Shown here piece by piece: positions 1 to 13,400 of a stretch of 64,000 nt of DNA. Positions within the stretch are counted from its first letter, which is position 1. Each line of letters starts with the position of its first letter. The stretch is from Stenogyne calaminthoides (taxonomy: Eukaryota; Streptophyta; Magnoliopsida; Lamiales; Lamiaceae). The notes beneath the pieces were generated by a model that was not told the origin of the DNA, did not search any database, and worked only from the letters and a program-made list of their open reading frames with translations. The stretch is taken from assembly GCA_037126765.1 (NCBI GenBank), contig JBBCBC010000016.1:19287778-19351777 (forward strand). The letters run 5' to 3'. A program made the translations under genes and the position numbers.

Positions 1-3000
1 CGATTAATTCCATTAGTGAACTAATATAGTCATCTAATACCTTTGGATGTGTTTACGAGAGAGCGACATTCCATTAGTGATACCAATTAAAATAGTCAAC
101 TAATACCTTTGGATGTGTTTTACAGAGACGACATTCCATTAGTGATACGATTACAATAGTCAACTAATACCTTTGGATGTGTTTTGGATGACGCGACATT
201 CCATTAGTGATACAGATTATAATAGTCGACTAATACCTTTGGATGTGTTTACGAGACCACATTTCATTAGTGATACCGATTACAATAGTCAACTAATACC
301 TTTGGATGTGTTTCGAGAGATGACATTCCATTAGTGATACCGATTACTAATAGTAAACTAATACCTTTGGATGTGTTTTACGAGAATCGACATTCCATTA
401 GTGATACTAAGAATTACAATAGTCAACTAATACCTTTGGATGTGTTTTAAGAGACGACATTCCATTAGTGATACCGATTACAATAGTCAACTAATACCTT
501 TGGATGTGTTTTACGAGAGATGACATTCCATTAGTGATACCGATTACAATAGTCAACTAATACCTTTGGATGTGTTTCGAGAGACGACATTCCATTAGTG
601 ATCTCGATTACAATAGTTAACTAATACCTTTGGATGTGTTTTACGAGAGGCGACATTTCATTAGTGATACCAATTACAATAGTCAACTAATACCTTTGGA
701 TGTGTTTACGAGAGAGCGACATTCCATTAGTGATACCGATTACAATAGTCAACTAATACCTTTGGATGTGTTTACGAGAGCGACATTCCATTAGTGATAC
801 TGATTGCAATAGTCAACTAATACCTTTGGATGTGTTTACGAGAGACGAAATTCCTATAGTGATACCGATTACAATAGTCAACTAATACCTTTGGATGTGT
901 TTACGAGTGACCATCTACCATTAGTGATACCAATTACAATAGTCAACTAATACATTTGGATGTGTTTACGAGATACCATCTACCATTAGTGATACGGATT
1001 ATAATAGTCAACTAATACCTTTGGAGGTGTTTACGAGAGACGACATTCCATTAGTGTTACCGATTACAATAGTCAACTAATACCTTTGGATATGTTTACG
1101 AGAGACGACATTCCATTAGTGATACCGATTATAATAGTCAACTAATACCTTTGGATGTGTTTACGAGAGACCATCTACCAGTAGTGATACCAATTACAAT
1201 AGTAAACTAATATCTTTGGATGTGTTTACGAGAGACTTCTACCATTAGTTATTCCAATTACAATAATCAACTAATACCTTTGGATGTGTTTATGAGAGAC
1301 GACATTCCATTAGTGATACCGATTACAATAGTCAACTAATACCTTTGGATGTGTTTATGCGAGACGACATTCCATTAGTGATACCGATTACAATAGTCAA
1401 CTAATACCATTGGATGTGTTTACGAGAGACCATCTACCATTAGTGATATCAATTACAATAGTCAACTAATATCTTTGGATGCGTTTACGAGAGATGACAT
1501 TCCATTAGTGATACCGATTACAATAGTAAACTAATACCTTTGGATATATTTACGAGAGACGACATTCCATTAGTGATGGAATTATAATAGTCAACTAATA
1601 CCTTTGGATGTGTTTACGAGAGCGACATTCCATTAGTGATACGATTACAATTGTCAAATAATACCTTTGGATGTGTTTTACGAGGCGACATTCCATTAGT
1701 GATACCGAATTACAATAGTCAACTAATACCTTTGGATGTGTTTTACGAGAGACCATCTTCCATTAGTGATACCAATTAAAATAGTCAACTAATACCTTTG
1801 GATGTGTTTTGAGAGATGACATTCCATTAGTGATTCCAATTACAATAGTTAACTAATACCTTTGGATGTGTTTACGAGAGACCGACATTTCATTAGTGAT
1901 CGATTACAATAGTCAACTAATACCTTTGGATGTGTTTACGAGAGATGACATTCCATTAGTGATCTGATTACAATAGTCAAAATAATACCTTTGGATGTGT
2001 TTACGAGGCGACATTCCATTAGTGATCTTGATTACAATAGTCAACTAATACCTTTGGATGTGTTTTACGAGAGACGACATTCCATTAGTGATACCGATTA
2101 CAATAGTCAACTAATACCTTTGGATGTGTTTACGAGTGACCATCTACCATTAGTGATACCAATTACAATAGTCAACTAATACCTTTGGATGTGTTTTACG
2201 AGATGACATCTACCATTAGTGATACAATTATAATAGTCAACTAATACCTTTGGATGTGTTTACGAGAGGCGACATTCCATTAGTGATACCGATTACAATA
2301 GTCAACTAATACCTTTGGATATGTTTACGAGAGACGACATTCCATTAGTGATACCGATTATAATAGTCAACTAATACCTTTGGATGTGTTTACGAGAGAC
2401 CATCTACCATTAGTGATACCAATTACAATAGTAAACTAATACCTTTGGATGTGTTTTACGAGAGAGACATTCCATTAGTTATTCCAATTACAATAATCAA
2501 CTAATACCTTTGGATGTGTTTACGAGGCGACATTCCATTAGTGATACGATTACAATAGTCAACTAATACCTTTGGATGTGTTTTGAGAGGCGACATTCCA
2601 TTAGTGATACCGATTACAATAGTCAACTAATACCTTTGGATGTGTTTACGAGAGACCATCATTCCATTAGTGATATCAATTACAATAGTCAACTAATATC
2701 TTTGGATGTGTTTACGAGACGACATTACCATTAGTGATTCCAATTACAATAGTCAACTAATACCTTTGGATGTGTTTATGAGAGACCGACATTCCATTAG
2801 TGATACTGAATTACAATAGTCAACTAATACCTTTGGATGTGTTTACGAGAGAAAAACATTCCATTAGTGATACCAATTACAATAGTCAACTAATACCTTT
2901 GGATGTGTTTCGAGAGACCATTCCATTAGTGATACCAATTACAATAGTCAACTAATACCTTTGGATGTGTTTCGAGAGATGACATTCCATTAGTGATACG

Positions 3001-3790
3001 ATTACAATAGTCAACTAATACCTTTGGATGTGTTTACGAGAGGCGACATTCCATTAGTGATACCGATTACAATAGTCAACTAATACCTTTGGATGTGTTT
3101 TCGAGAGGCGACATTCCATTAGTGATACCAATTACAATAGTTAACTAATACCTTTGGATGTGTTTACGAGAGGCGACATTCCATTAGTGATACCGATTAC
3201 AATAGTCAACTAATACCTTTGGATGTGTTTACGAGAGGCGACTTTCCATTAGTGATAAAGATTATAATAGTCAACTAATACCTTTAGATTTGTTTACGAG
3301 AGACCATCTACCGTTAGTTATTCCGATTACAATAGTCAACTAATACCTTTGGATGTGTTTTACGAGAGACGACATTCCATTAGTGATACCGATTACAATA
3401 GTCACTAATACCTTTGGATATGTTTACAAGGGATGACATTCCATTAGTGATACCGATTACAATAGTCAACTAATACCTTTGGATGTGTTTGAGAGACCGA
3501 CAATTAGTGATACCAATTAAAATAGTCAACTAATACCTTTGGATGTGTTTTACGAGAGCGACATTCCATTAGTGATGACGATTACAATAGTCAACTAATA
3601 CCTTTGGATGTGTTTCGTGAACGACATTCCATTAGTGATACGATTACAATAGTCGAACTAATACCTTTGGATGTGTTTACGAGGCGACATTCCATTAGTA
3701 AATACATCAATGGTATAGTTGAATTGTCAACTAATACCTTTGGATGTGTTTCGAAACGACAAATTAGTGATATTACAATATTGTACTAAT
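1..3790 (+). repeat. 65-bp satellite array, + orientation, block 1
   Basis: This is a head-to-tail tandem array of an AT-rich 65-bp monomer. Each unit carries ACCTTTGGATGTGTTTACGA, then CATTCCATTAGTGATACC (variant A) or CATCTACCATTAGTGATACC (variant B), then ATTACAATAGTCAACTAAT. The units are noisy: many gain or lose 1-6 bases around the GAGAGACGAC segment (for example GAGAGCGAC, GAGGCGAC), so local spacing varies around 65 bp. Variant A dominates here and the regular A/B alternation seen elsewhere is weak. There are no spacers between units and no gene. The short open frames of about 60 codons are read-through of the monomer: 65 is not a multiple of 3, so the frame changes at each unit until a stop is met. 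The array runs off the left edge, so its real start is unknown. Confidence 0.97.
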
Positions 3791-4440
3791 ACCTTTGGAT
3801 GTAAACACATCCAAAGACATTCCATTATAGTAATCTGATTATTAATGGAATAGTCAACTAATACCTTTGGATGTGTTTCTCGATATAACATTAATGGAAT
3901 GTTGTCTCCGTAAACACATCCATTAGTGATATTAGTTGATTATTGTAATCGGTATCACCTTTGGATGTTCTTAAAACACATCCAAAGGTATTAGTTGACT
4001 ATTCTAATTACAATATCACTAATGGTAGATGGTGTTTCTTATAAACACATCCAAAGATATTAGTTGAATAGTATTGTAATGGTATTTGGATGTGTTCGTA
4101 AATACATCCAATGGTATTAGTTGACAATTGTAATAGTATCACTAATGGAATATTTGGACATTTCAAAAGATACCATTGACTATTGTAGTTTGTATCACTA
4201 CCATGGTAGATGGTATCTCAATAAACACATCCAAAGGTATTAGTTGATTATTGTAATTGGTATCACTAATACAAATGTCTCTCGCAAAACACATCCAAAG
4301 GTATTAGTTGACTATTTTAATTCAATATCACTAATGGAAAGATGTGTTCTCGTGAAACACATCTAAAGGTATTAGTGATGTATTGTAATTGGTGACTAAT
4401 ACCTTTAGATGGTCTCTAAATAAACACATCCAAAGGTATT
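3791..4440. repeat. Degenerate satellite with orientation switch (+ to -)
   Basis: The array changes strand here. Near 3800 the unit reads directly into its own reverse complement through GGATGTAAACACATCC, a 6-bp inverted repeat with a 4-bp loop. A short + piece follows (about 3850-3890), and from about 3900 the units are in - orientation. Units are truncated, fused or rearranged throughout (for example near 3900-4200), and regular 65-bp spacing returns only near 4440. No gene is visible. This could be a true inversion breakpoint with decay around it, or a poorly resolved join of two array segments. Confidence 0.85.
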
Positions 4441-7400
4441 AGTTAACTATTGTAATCGATATCACTAATGGAATGTCGTCTCTCATAAACACATCCAAAG
4501 GTATTAGTTGACTATTGTAATTGGATGTATCACTAATGGAATGATGTCTCTTAAACACATCCAAAGGTATTAGTTGACTATTGTAATTTGGTATCACTAA
4601 TGGAATGTGTTCTCTCGTAAACACATACAAAGGTATTATTTGATTATTGTAATTCGGTATCACTAATGGTAGATGGTCTCTGTGTAAACACATCCAAATG
4701 TATTAGTTGACTATTGTAATTGGTATCACTAATGGAATGGTCTCTCTAAAAACACATCCAAGGTATTAGTTGACTATTGTAATTTGGTATCACTAATGGA
4801 ATGTCGTTCTCTAAAAAACACATCCAAAGGTATTAGTTGACTATTGTAATTGGTATACCTAATGGTAGATGGTGTCTAAATGAAAACACATACAAAGGTA
4901 TTAGTTGACTATTGTAATCGATGGTATCACTAATGGAATGTCGTCTCAAAAAACACATTCAAAGGTATTAGTTGACTATTGTAATTGGTATCACTAATGG
5001 TAGATGGTCTCTCATAAACACATCCAAAGATATTAGTTGACTATTGTAATTGGTATCACTAATAATGGTTAAGTAAAACATCTAATGATATTAGTTGACT
5101 ATTGTAATCGGTATCACTAATGGAATGTCGTCTCTTGTAAACACATCCAAAGGTATTCGTTGACTATTGTAATTGGTATCACTAATGGTAGATGGTCTCT
5201 TATAAAAACATCCAAATACATTAGTTTACTAATGTAATTGGTATTTCTATTGTAATTGGTATTTCTATTAGTTTATTATTGTAATCAGATATCACTAATG
5301 AAAAAATGGTCTCATCAAAAAAACACATCAAAATGAATTAGTTAACTATTTTAATTCGGTATCACTAATGGAATGTCGTCTCTCGTAAACCCATCCAAAG
5401 GTATTAGTTGAGTATTGTAATTGGTATCACTAATGGTAGATGGTCTCTCGTAACCACATCCAAAGGTATTAGTTGACTATTGTAAACGATATCACTAATG
5501 GAATATCGTCTCTCGTAAACACATCAAAAGGTATTATTTGACTATTGTAATCGGTTTCACTAATGGAATGTCGTCTCTCAAAAACACATCCATAGGTATT
5601 AATTGACTATTTTAATTGGTATCACTAATGGTATATGGTCTCTCGTAAACATATCCAAAGGTATTAGTTGAGTATTGTAATCGGTAACACTAATGGAATG
5701 TGGTGTCTCAAAAATACATCCAAAGGTATTAGTTGACTATTGTAATTGGTATCACAAATGGTAGATGGTCTCTCATAAACACATACAAAGATATTAGTTG
5801 ACTATTGTAATTGGTATTACTAATGGTTCGTAAATACATCCAATGGTATTAGTTGACTATTGTAATCGGTGTAGTTAATGGAATGTCGTCTATCGTAAAC
5901 ACATCCAAAGGTATTAGTTGACAATTGTAATTGGTATCACTAATGGTAGATGGTCTCTCGTAAACAATTCCAAAGGTATTAGTTGGCTATTGTAATCGGT
6001 ATCACTAATGGAATGTCGTCTCTCGTAATTACATCAAAAGATATTAGTTGACTATTGTAATTGGTATCACTCATGGTAGATGGTCTCTCGTAATCACATC
6101 CAAAGAAATTAGTTTAATATTTTAATAGATATCACTAATGGAATATCGTCTCGCATAATCACATCCAAAGGTATTAGTTGAGTATTGTAATTCGTATCAC
6201 TAATGGTAGATAGTCTCTCATAAAACACATCCAATGGTATTAGTTGATTATTAAATCGGTAGCACTAATGGTAGATGGACTCTCGTAAACGCATCCAAAG
6301 GTATTAGTTGACTATTGTAATCGGTGTCATTAATGGAATGTCGTCTCTCGTAAACACATACAAAGGTATTAGTTGACAATTGTAATTGGTATCACTATGG
6401 TAGATGGTCTCTCGTAAACAATTCCAAAGGTATTAGTTGGCTATTGTAATCGGTATCACTAATGGAATGTCGTCTTTCATAAGCACAATCAAATATATTA
6501 GTTGACTATTGTAATTGGTATCACTCATGGTAAATGGTCTCTCGTAAACACATCCAAATGTATTAGTTTAATATTTTAATCGGTATCACTAATGGAATGT
6601 CGTCTCGCGTAATCACATCCAAAGGTATTAGTTGACTATTGTAATTCGGTAACACTAATGGAATATTGTCTCTCGTAAAAACATCCAAAGGTATTAGTTG
6701 AGTATTGTAATTTGTATCACTAATGGTAGATGGACTCTCGTAAACGCATCCAAAGGTATTAGTTGATTATTGTAATCGGTGTTATTAATGGAATGTCGTC
6801 TCTCGTAAACACATCCAAAGGTATTAGTTGACTATTATAATTGGTATCACTAATGGTAGATGGTCTCTCATAAATAATTCCAAAGGTATTAGTTGACTAT
6901 TGTAATCGGCATCACTAATGGAATGTCGTCTCTCATAAGCACATCCAAATGTATTAGTTGACTATTGTAATTTGTATCACTAATGGTAGATGGTGTCTCG
7001 TAAACACATCCAAAGGTATTAGTTGACTATTGTAATCGGTATCACTAATGGAACGTCGTCTCTCGAAAACACATCCAAAGGTGTTAGTTGACTATTATAA
7101 TCGGTATCACTAATGGAATGTCGTCTCTCGTAAACACATCCAAAGGTATTAGTTGACTATTGTAATCGGGATCACTTATGGAATGTCGTCTCTCGTAAAC
7201 ACATCTAAATGTATTAGTTGACTATTGTAATTGGTATCACTCATGGTAGATGGTCTCTCGTAAAGACATCCAAAGGTATTAGTTTAATATTTGAATCGGT
7301 ATCACTAATGGTAGATGGTGTCTCGTAAACACATCCAAAGGTATTAGTTGACTATTGTAATCGGTATCACTAATGGAATGTCGTCTCTCGAAAACACATC

Positions 7401-10400
7401 CAAAGGTGTTAGTTGACTATTGTAATAGGTATTACTAATGATAGATGGTCTCTCGTAAACACATCCAAATGTATTAGTTGACTATTGTAATTCGGTATCA
7501 CTAATGGAATGTCGTCTCTAAAAACAACATCCAAAGGTATTAGTTGACTATTGTAATTGGTATTACTAATGGTAGATAGACTCTCGTAAACACATACAAA
7601 GGTATTAGTTGACTATTATAATCGATGTCATTAATGGAATGTTGTCTCTAGTAAACACATCCAAAAGTATTAGTTGACTATTATAATTGGTATCGAAAAT
7701 GGAATGTCGTCTCTCATACACATCCAAATGTATTAGTTGACTATTGTAATTGGTATCACTAATGGTAGATGGTGTCTCGTAAACACATCCAATGGTATTA
7801 GTTGACTATTGTAATCGGTTTCACTAATGGAATGTCGTCTCTCGAAAACACATCCATAGGTATTAGTTGACTATTGTAATTGATATCACTAATGGTAGAT
7901 GGTCTCTCGTAAACATATCCAAAGGCATTAGTGACTATTGTAATCGGTAACACTAATGGAATGTGGTCTCTCAAAAATACATCCAAAGGTATTAGTTGAC
8001 TATTGTAATTGGTATCACTAATGGAATGTCGTGTTTCATAAGCACATCCAAAGGTATTAGTTGACTATTGTAATCGGTATCACTAATGGAATGTTGTGTT
8101 TCATAAGCACATCAAAAAGGTATTAGTTGACTATTGTAATTGGTATCACTAATGGAATGTCGTCTCTCGTAAACACATCTAAAGATATTAGTTGACTGTT
8201 GTAATTCTGTATCGCTAATGGTAGATGGTCTCTTATAAACACATCCAAAGATATTAGTTGACTATTGTAATTGATATCACTAATGGTAGATGGTCTCTCA
8301 TAAACACATCCAAAGGTATTAGTTGACTATTGTAATCGATATCACTAATGGTAAATGGTCTCTCATAAACACATCCAAATGTATTAGTTGACTATTGTAT
8401 TCAGTATTACTAATGGATTGTCGTCTCTCGTAAAACACATCCAAAGATATTAGTTGATTATTGTAATCGGTATTACTAATTCAGGATGGTCACTCTATAA
8501 TACATACAAAGGTATTAGTTTATTATTGTAATCGGTATCACTAATGGAATGTCGTCCCTCGTAAACACATCCAAAAGTATTAGTTGACTATTATAATTGG
8601 TATCGAAAATGGAATGTCGTCTCTCATACACATCCAAATGTATTAGTTGACTATTGTAATTGGTATCACTAATGGTAGATGGTGTCTCGTAAACACATCC
8701 AATGGTATTAGTTGACTATTGTAATCGGTTTCACTAATGGAATGTCGTCTCTCGAAAACACATCCATAGGTATTAGTTGACTATTGTAATTGATATCACT
8801 AATGGTAGATGGTCTCTCGTAAACACATCCAAAGGTATTAGTTGACTATTGTAATCGATATCACTAATGGTAGATGGTCTCTCATAAACACATCCAAATG
8901 TATTAGTTGACTATTGTATTCAGTATTACTAATGGAATGTCATCCCTCGTAAACACATCCAAAGGTATTAGTTGACTATTGTAATTGGGTATCACTAATG
9001 GAATGTCGTCTCTCGCAAACACATCCAAAGGTATTAGTTCAATTTTCTAATTGGTATCACTAATGGTAGATTGTCTCTCGTAAACACATCCAAAGGTATT
9101 AGTTGACTATTTTAATTGGTATCACTAATGGAATGTCGTCTCTCGTAAGCACATCCAAATGTATTAGTTGACCATTGTAATTTGTATCACTAATGGTAGA
9201 TGGTCTCTCGTAAACACATCCAAAGGTATTAGTTGACTATTGTAATCGATATCACTAATGGAATGTAGTCTCTCAAAAACACATCCAAAGGTATTAGTTG
9301 ACTATTGTAATTGGTATCACTAATGGTAGATGGTCTCTCATAAACACATCCAAAGGTATTAGTTGACTATTATTGTAATCGGTATCACTAATGGAATGTC
9401 GTCTCTCGTAAACACATCCAATGGTATTAGTTGACTATTGTAATTGGTATCACTAATGGTAGATGGTCTCTCGTAAACACATCCAAAGGTATTAGTTGAC
9501 TATTGTAATCGATATCACTAATGGAATGTCGTCTCTCATACACATCCAAATGTATTAGTTGACTATTGTAATTGGTATCACTAATGGTAGATGGTGTCTC
9601 GTAAACACATCCAAAGGTATTAGTTGACTATTGTAATCGGTTTCACTAATGGAATGTCGTCTCTCGAAAACACATCCAAATGTATTACTTGACTATTGTA
9701 ATTGGTATCACTAATGGTAGATGGTGTCTCGTAAACACATCCAAAGGTATTAGTTGACTATTGTAATCGGTTTCACTAATGGAATGTCGTCTCTCGAAAA
9801 CACATCCATAGATATTAGTTGACTATTGTAATTGGTATCACTAATGGTAGATGGTCTCTCGTAACCAAAGGTATTAGTTGACTATTGTAATCGGTAACAC
9901 TAATGGAATGTGGTCTCTCAAAAATACATCCAAAGGTATTAGTTGAGTATTGTAATTGGTATCACTAATGGTAGATGGTCTCCCATAAACACATACAATG
10001 ATATTAGTTGACTATTGTAATTGGTATTACAAATGGTTCGTAAATACATCCAATGGTATTAGTTGACTATTGTAATCGGTATCACTAATGGAATGTGTTC
10101 TCTTGTAAACAAATCAAAAGGTATTAGTTGACTATTGTAATTGGTATCACTCATGGTAGATGGTCTCTCGTAAACACATCCAAAGGTATTAGTTTATTAT
10201 TGTAATCGGTATCACTAATGGAATGTCGTCTCTCGTAAACACATCCAAAGGTATTAGTTGACTATTGTAATTGGTATATAACTAATGGAATGTTGTCTCT
10301 AAATAAACACATCCAAAAGGTATTAGTTGACTATTGTAATTGGTATCACTAATGGCAGATGGTCTCTCTTAAAACACATCCAAAGGTATTCGTTGACTAT

Positions 10401-13400
10401 TCTAATTGGTATCACTAATGGTAGATGGTCTCTTATAAACACATCCAAAGATATTAGTTGACTATTGTAATTGGTATTTCTATTGGTTCGTAAATACATT
10501 TAATGGTATTAGTTGACTATTGTAATCGGTATCAATAATGGAATATCGTCTCGCGTAAACATTTCAAAAGATATTAGTTGACTATTGTAGTTGGTATCAC
10601 TCATGGTAGATGGTATCACGTAAACACATCCAAAGGTATTAGTTTATTATTGTAATCGGTATCACTAATGGAATGTCGTCTCTAAATAAACACATCCAAA
10701 AGGTATTAGTTGACTATTTTAATTTGGTATGACTAATGGAAAGTTGTCTCTCGTAAACAAATCTAAAGGTATTAGTTGAGTATTGTAATTGGTGACAATA
10801 ATGGTAGATGGTCTCTCGTAAACACATCCAAAGGTATTAGTTAACTATTGTAATCGATATCAGTAATGGAATGTCGTCTCTCATAAACACATCCAAAGGT
10901 ATTTGTTGACTATTGTAATTCGGTAGCACTAATGGAATGATGTCTCTCTTAAACACATCCAAAGGTATTAGTTGACTATTGTAATTCGGTATCTCTAATG
11001 GAATGTCGTCTCTCGTAAACACATATAAAGGTATTAGTTTATTATTGTAATCGATATCACTAATGGTAGATGGTCTCTCGTAAACACATCCAAAGGTATT
11101 AGTTGACTATTGTAATCGGTATCACTAATGAAATATCGTCTCTCGAAAACACATCCAAAGGTATTAGTTGACTATTGTAATTGGTATCACTAGTGGAAGA
11201 TGGTCTCTCGTAAACACATCCAATGGTATTAGTTGACTATTGTAATCGATATAAACTAATGGAATGTCGTCTCTCGTAAACATATACAAAGGTATTAGTT
11301 GACTATTGTAATTCGATATCACTAATGGAATGTCGTCTCTCGTAAACACATACAAAGATATTATTTGAGTATTGTAATTGGTATCACTAATGGTAGATGG
11401 TCTCTTGTAAACACATCGAAAGGTATTAGTTGACTATTGTAATCGGTTTCACTAATGGAATGTCGTCTCTCAAAAACACATCCAAAGGTATTAGTTGAAT
11501 ATTGTAATTGGTATCGTTAATGGTAGATGGTCTCTCGTAAACACATACAAAGGTATTAGTTGACTATTGTAATTGGTATCACTAATGGTAGATGGTCTCT
11601 CATAAACACATACAAAGATATTAGTTGACTATTGTAATTGGTATTACTAATGGTTCGTAAATACATCAAATGGTATTAGTTGACTATTGTAATCGGTATC
11701 ACTAATGGAATGTCGTCTCTTGTAAACACATCAAAAGGTATTAGTTGACTATTGTAATTGGTATCACTCATGGTAGATGGTCTCTCGTAAACACTTCCAA
11801 CGGTATTAGTTGAATATTGTAATTCGATATAACTAATGAAATGTTGTCTCTCGTAAACTCATCCAAAGGTATTAGTTGACTATTGTAATTGGTATCACTA
11901 ATGGTAGATGGTCTCTCTTACAACACATCCAAAGGTATTAGTTGACTATTGTAATCGGTATCACTAATGGAATGTCGTCTGATGAAAACACATCCAAAGG
12001 TATTCGTTGACTATTGTAATTGTTATCACTAATGGTAGATGGTCTCTTATAAAAACATCATAATATATTAGTTTACTAATGTAATTGGTATTTCTATTGT
12101 AATTGGTATTTCTATTAGTTTATTATTGTAATCGGTATCACTAATGAAATGTCGTCTGTCGTAAACACATCAAAAGGAATTAGTTAACTATTTTAATTCG
12201 GTATCACTAATGGAATGTCGTCTCTCGTAAACACATCCAAAGGTATTAGTTGAGTATTGTAATTGGTATCACTAATGGTAGATGGTCTTTCGTAACCACA
12301 TCCAAAGGTATTAGTTGACTATTGTAAACGATATCACTAATGGAATGTCGTCTCTCGTAAACACATCAAAAGGTATTAGTTGACTATTGTAATCGGTATC
12401 ACTAATGGAATGTCGTCTATCATACACATCCAAATGTATTAGTTGTCTATTTTAATTGGTATCACTAATGGTAGATGGTGTGTCGTAAACACATCCAAAG
12501 GTATTAGTTGACTATTGTAATCGGTTTCACTAATGGAATGTCGTCTCTCGAAAACACATCCAAAGGTATTAGTTGACAATTGTAATTGGTATCACTAATG
12601 GTAGATGGTCTCTCGTATACACATCCAAAGATATTAGTTGACTATTGTAATCGGTATCACTAATGGAATGTCGTCTCTCATAAACATCTAAATGTATTAG
12701 TTGACTATTGTAATTGGTATCACTAATGGTAGATGGTGTCTCGTAAACACATTCAAATGTATTAGTTGACTATTGTAATCAGTTTCACTAATGGAATGTC
12801 GTCTCTCAAAAAACACATCCATAGGTATTAGTTGACTATTGTAATTGGTATCATTAATGGTATATGGTCTCTCGTAAACATATCCAAAGGTATTAGTTGA
12901 CTATTGTAATCGGTAACACTAATGGAATGTGGTCTCTCAAAAATACATCCAAAGGTATTAGTTGACTATTGTAATTGGTATCACAAATGGTAGATGGTCT
13001 CTCATAAACACATACAAAGATATTTCTTGACTATTGTAATTGGTATTACTAATGGTTCGTAAATACATCCAATGGTATTAGTTGACTATTGTAATCGGTA
13101 TCTCTAATGGAACGTCGTCTGTCGAAAACACATCCAAAGGTATTCGTTGACTATTGTAATTGGTATCACTAATGGTAGATGGTCTCTTATAAAAACATCC
13201 AAATATATTAGTTGACTAATGTAATTGATATTTCTATTGTAATTGGTATTTCTATTAGTTTATTATTGTAATCGGTATCACTAATGAAATGTCGTCTTTC
13301 GTAAACACATCAAAAGGAATTAGTTAACTATTTTAATTCGGTATCACAAATGGAATGTCGTCTCTCGTAAACACTTCCAAAGGTATTAGTTGAGTATTGT

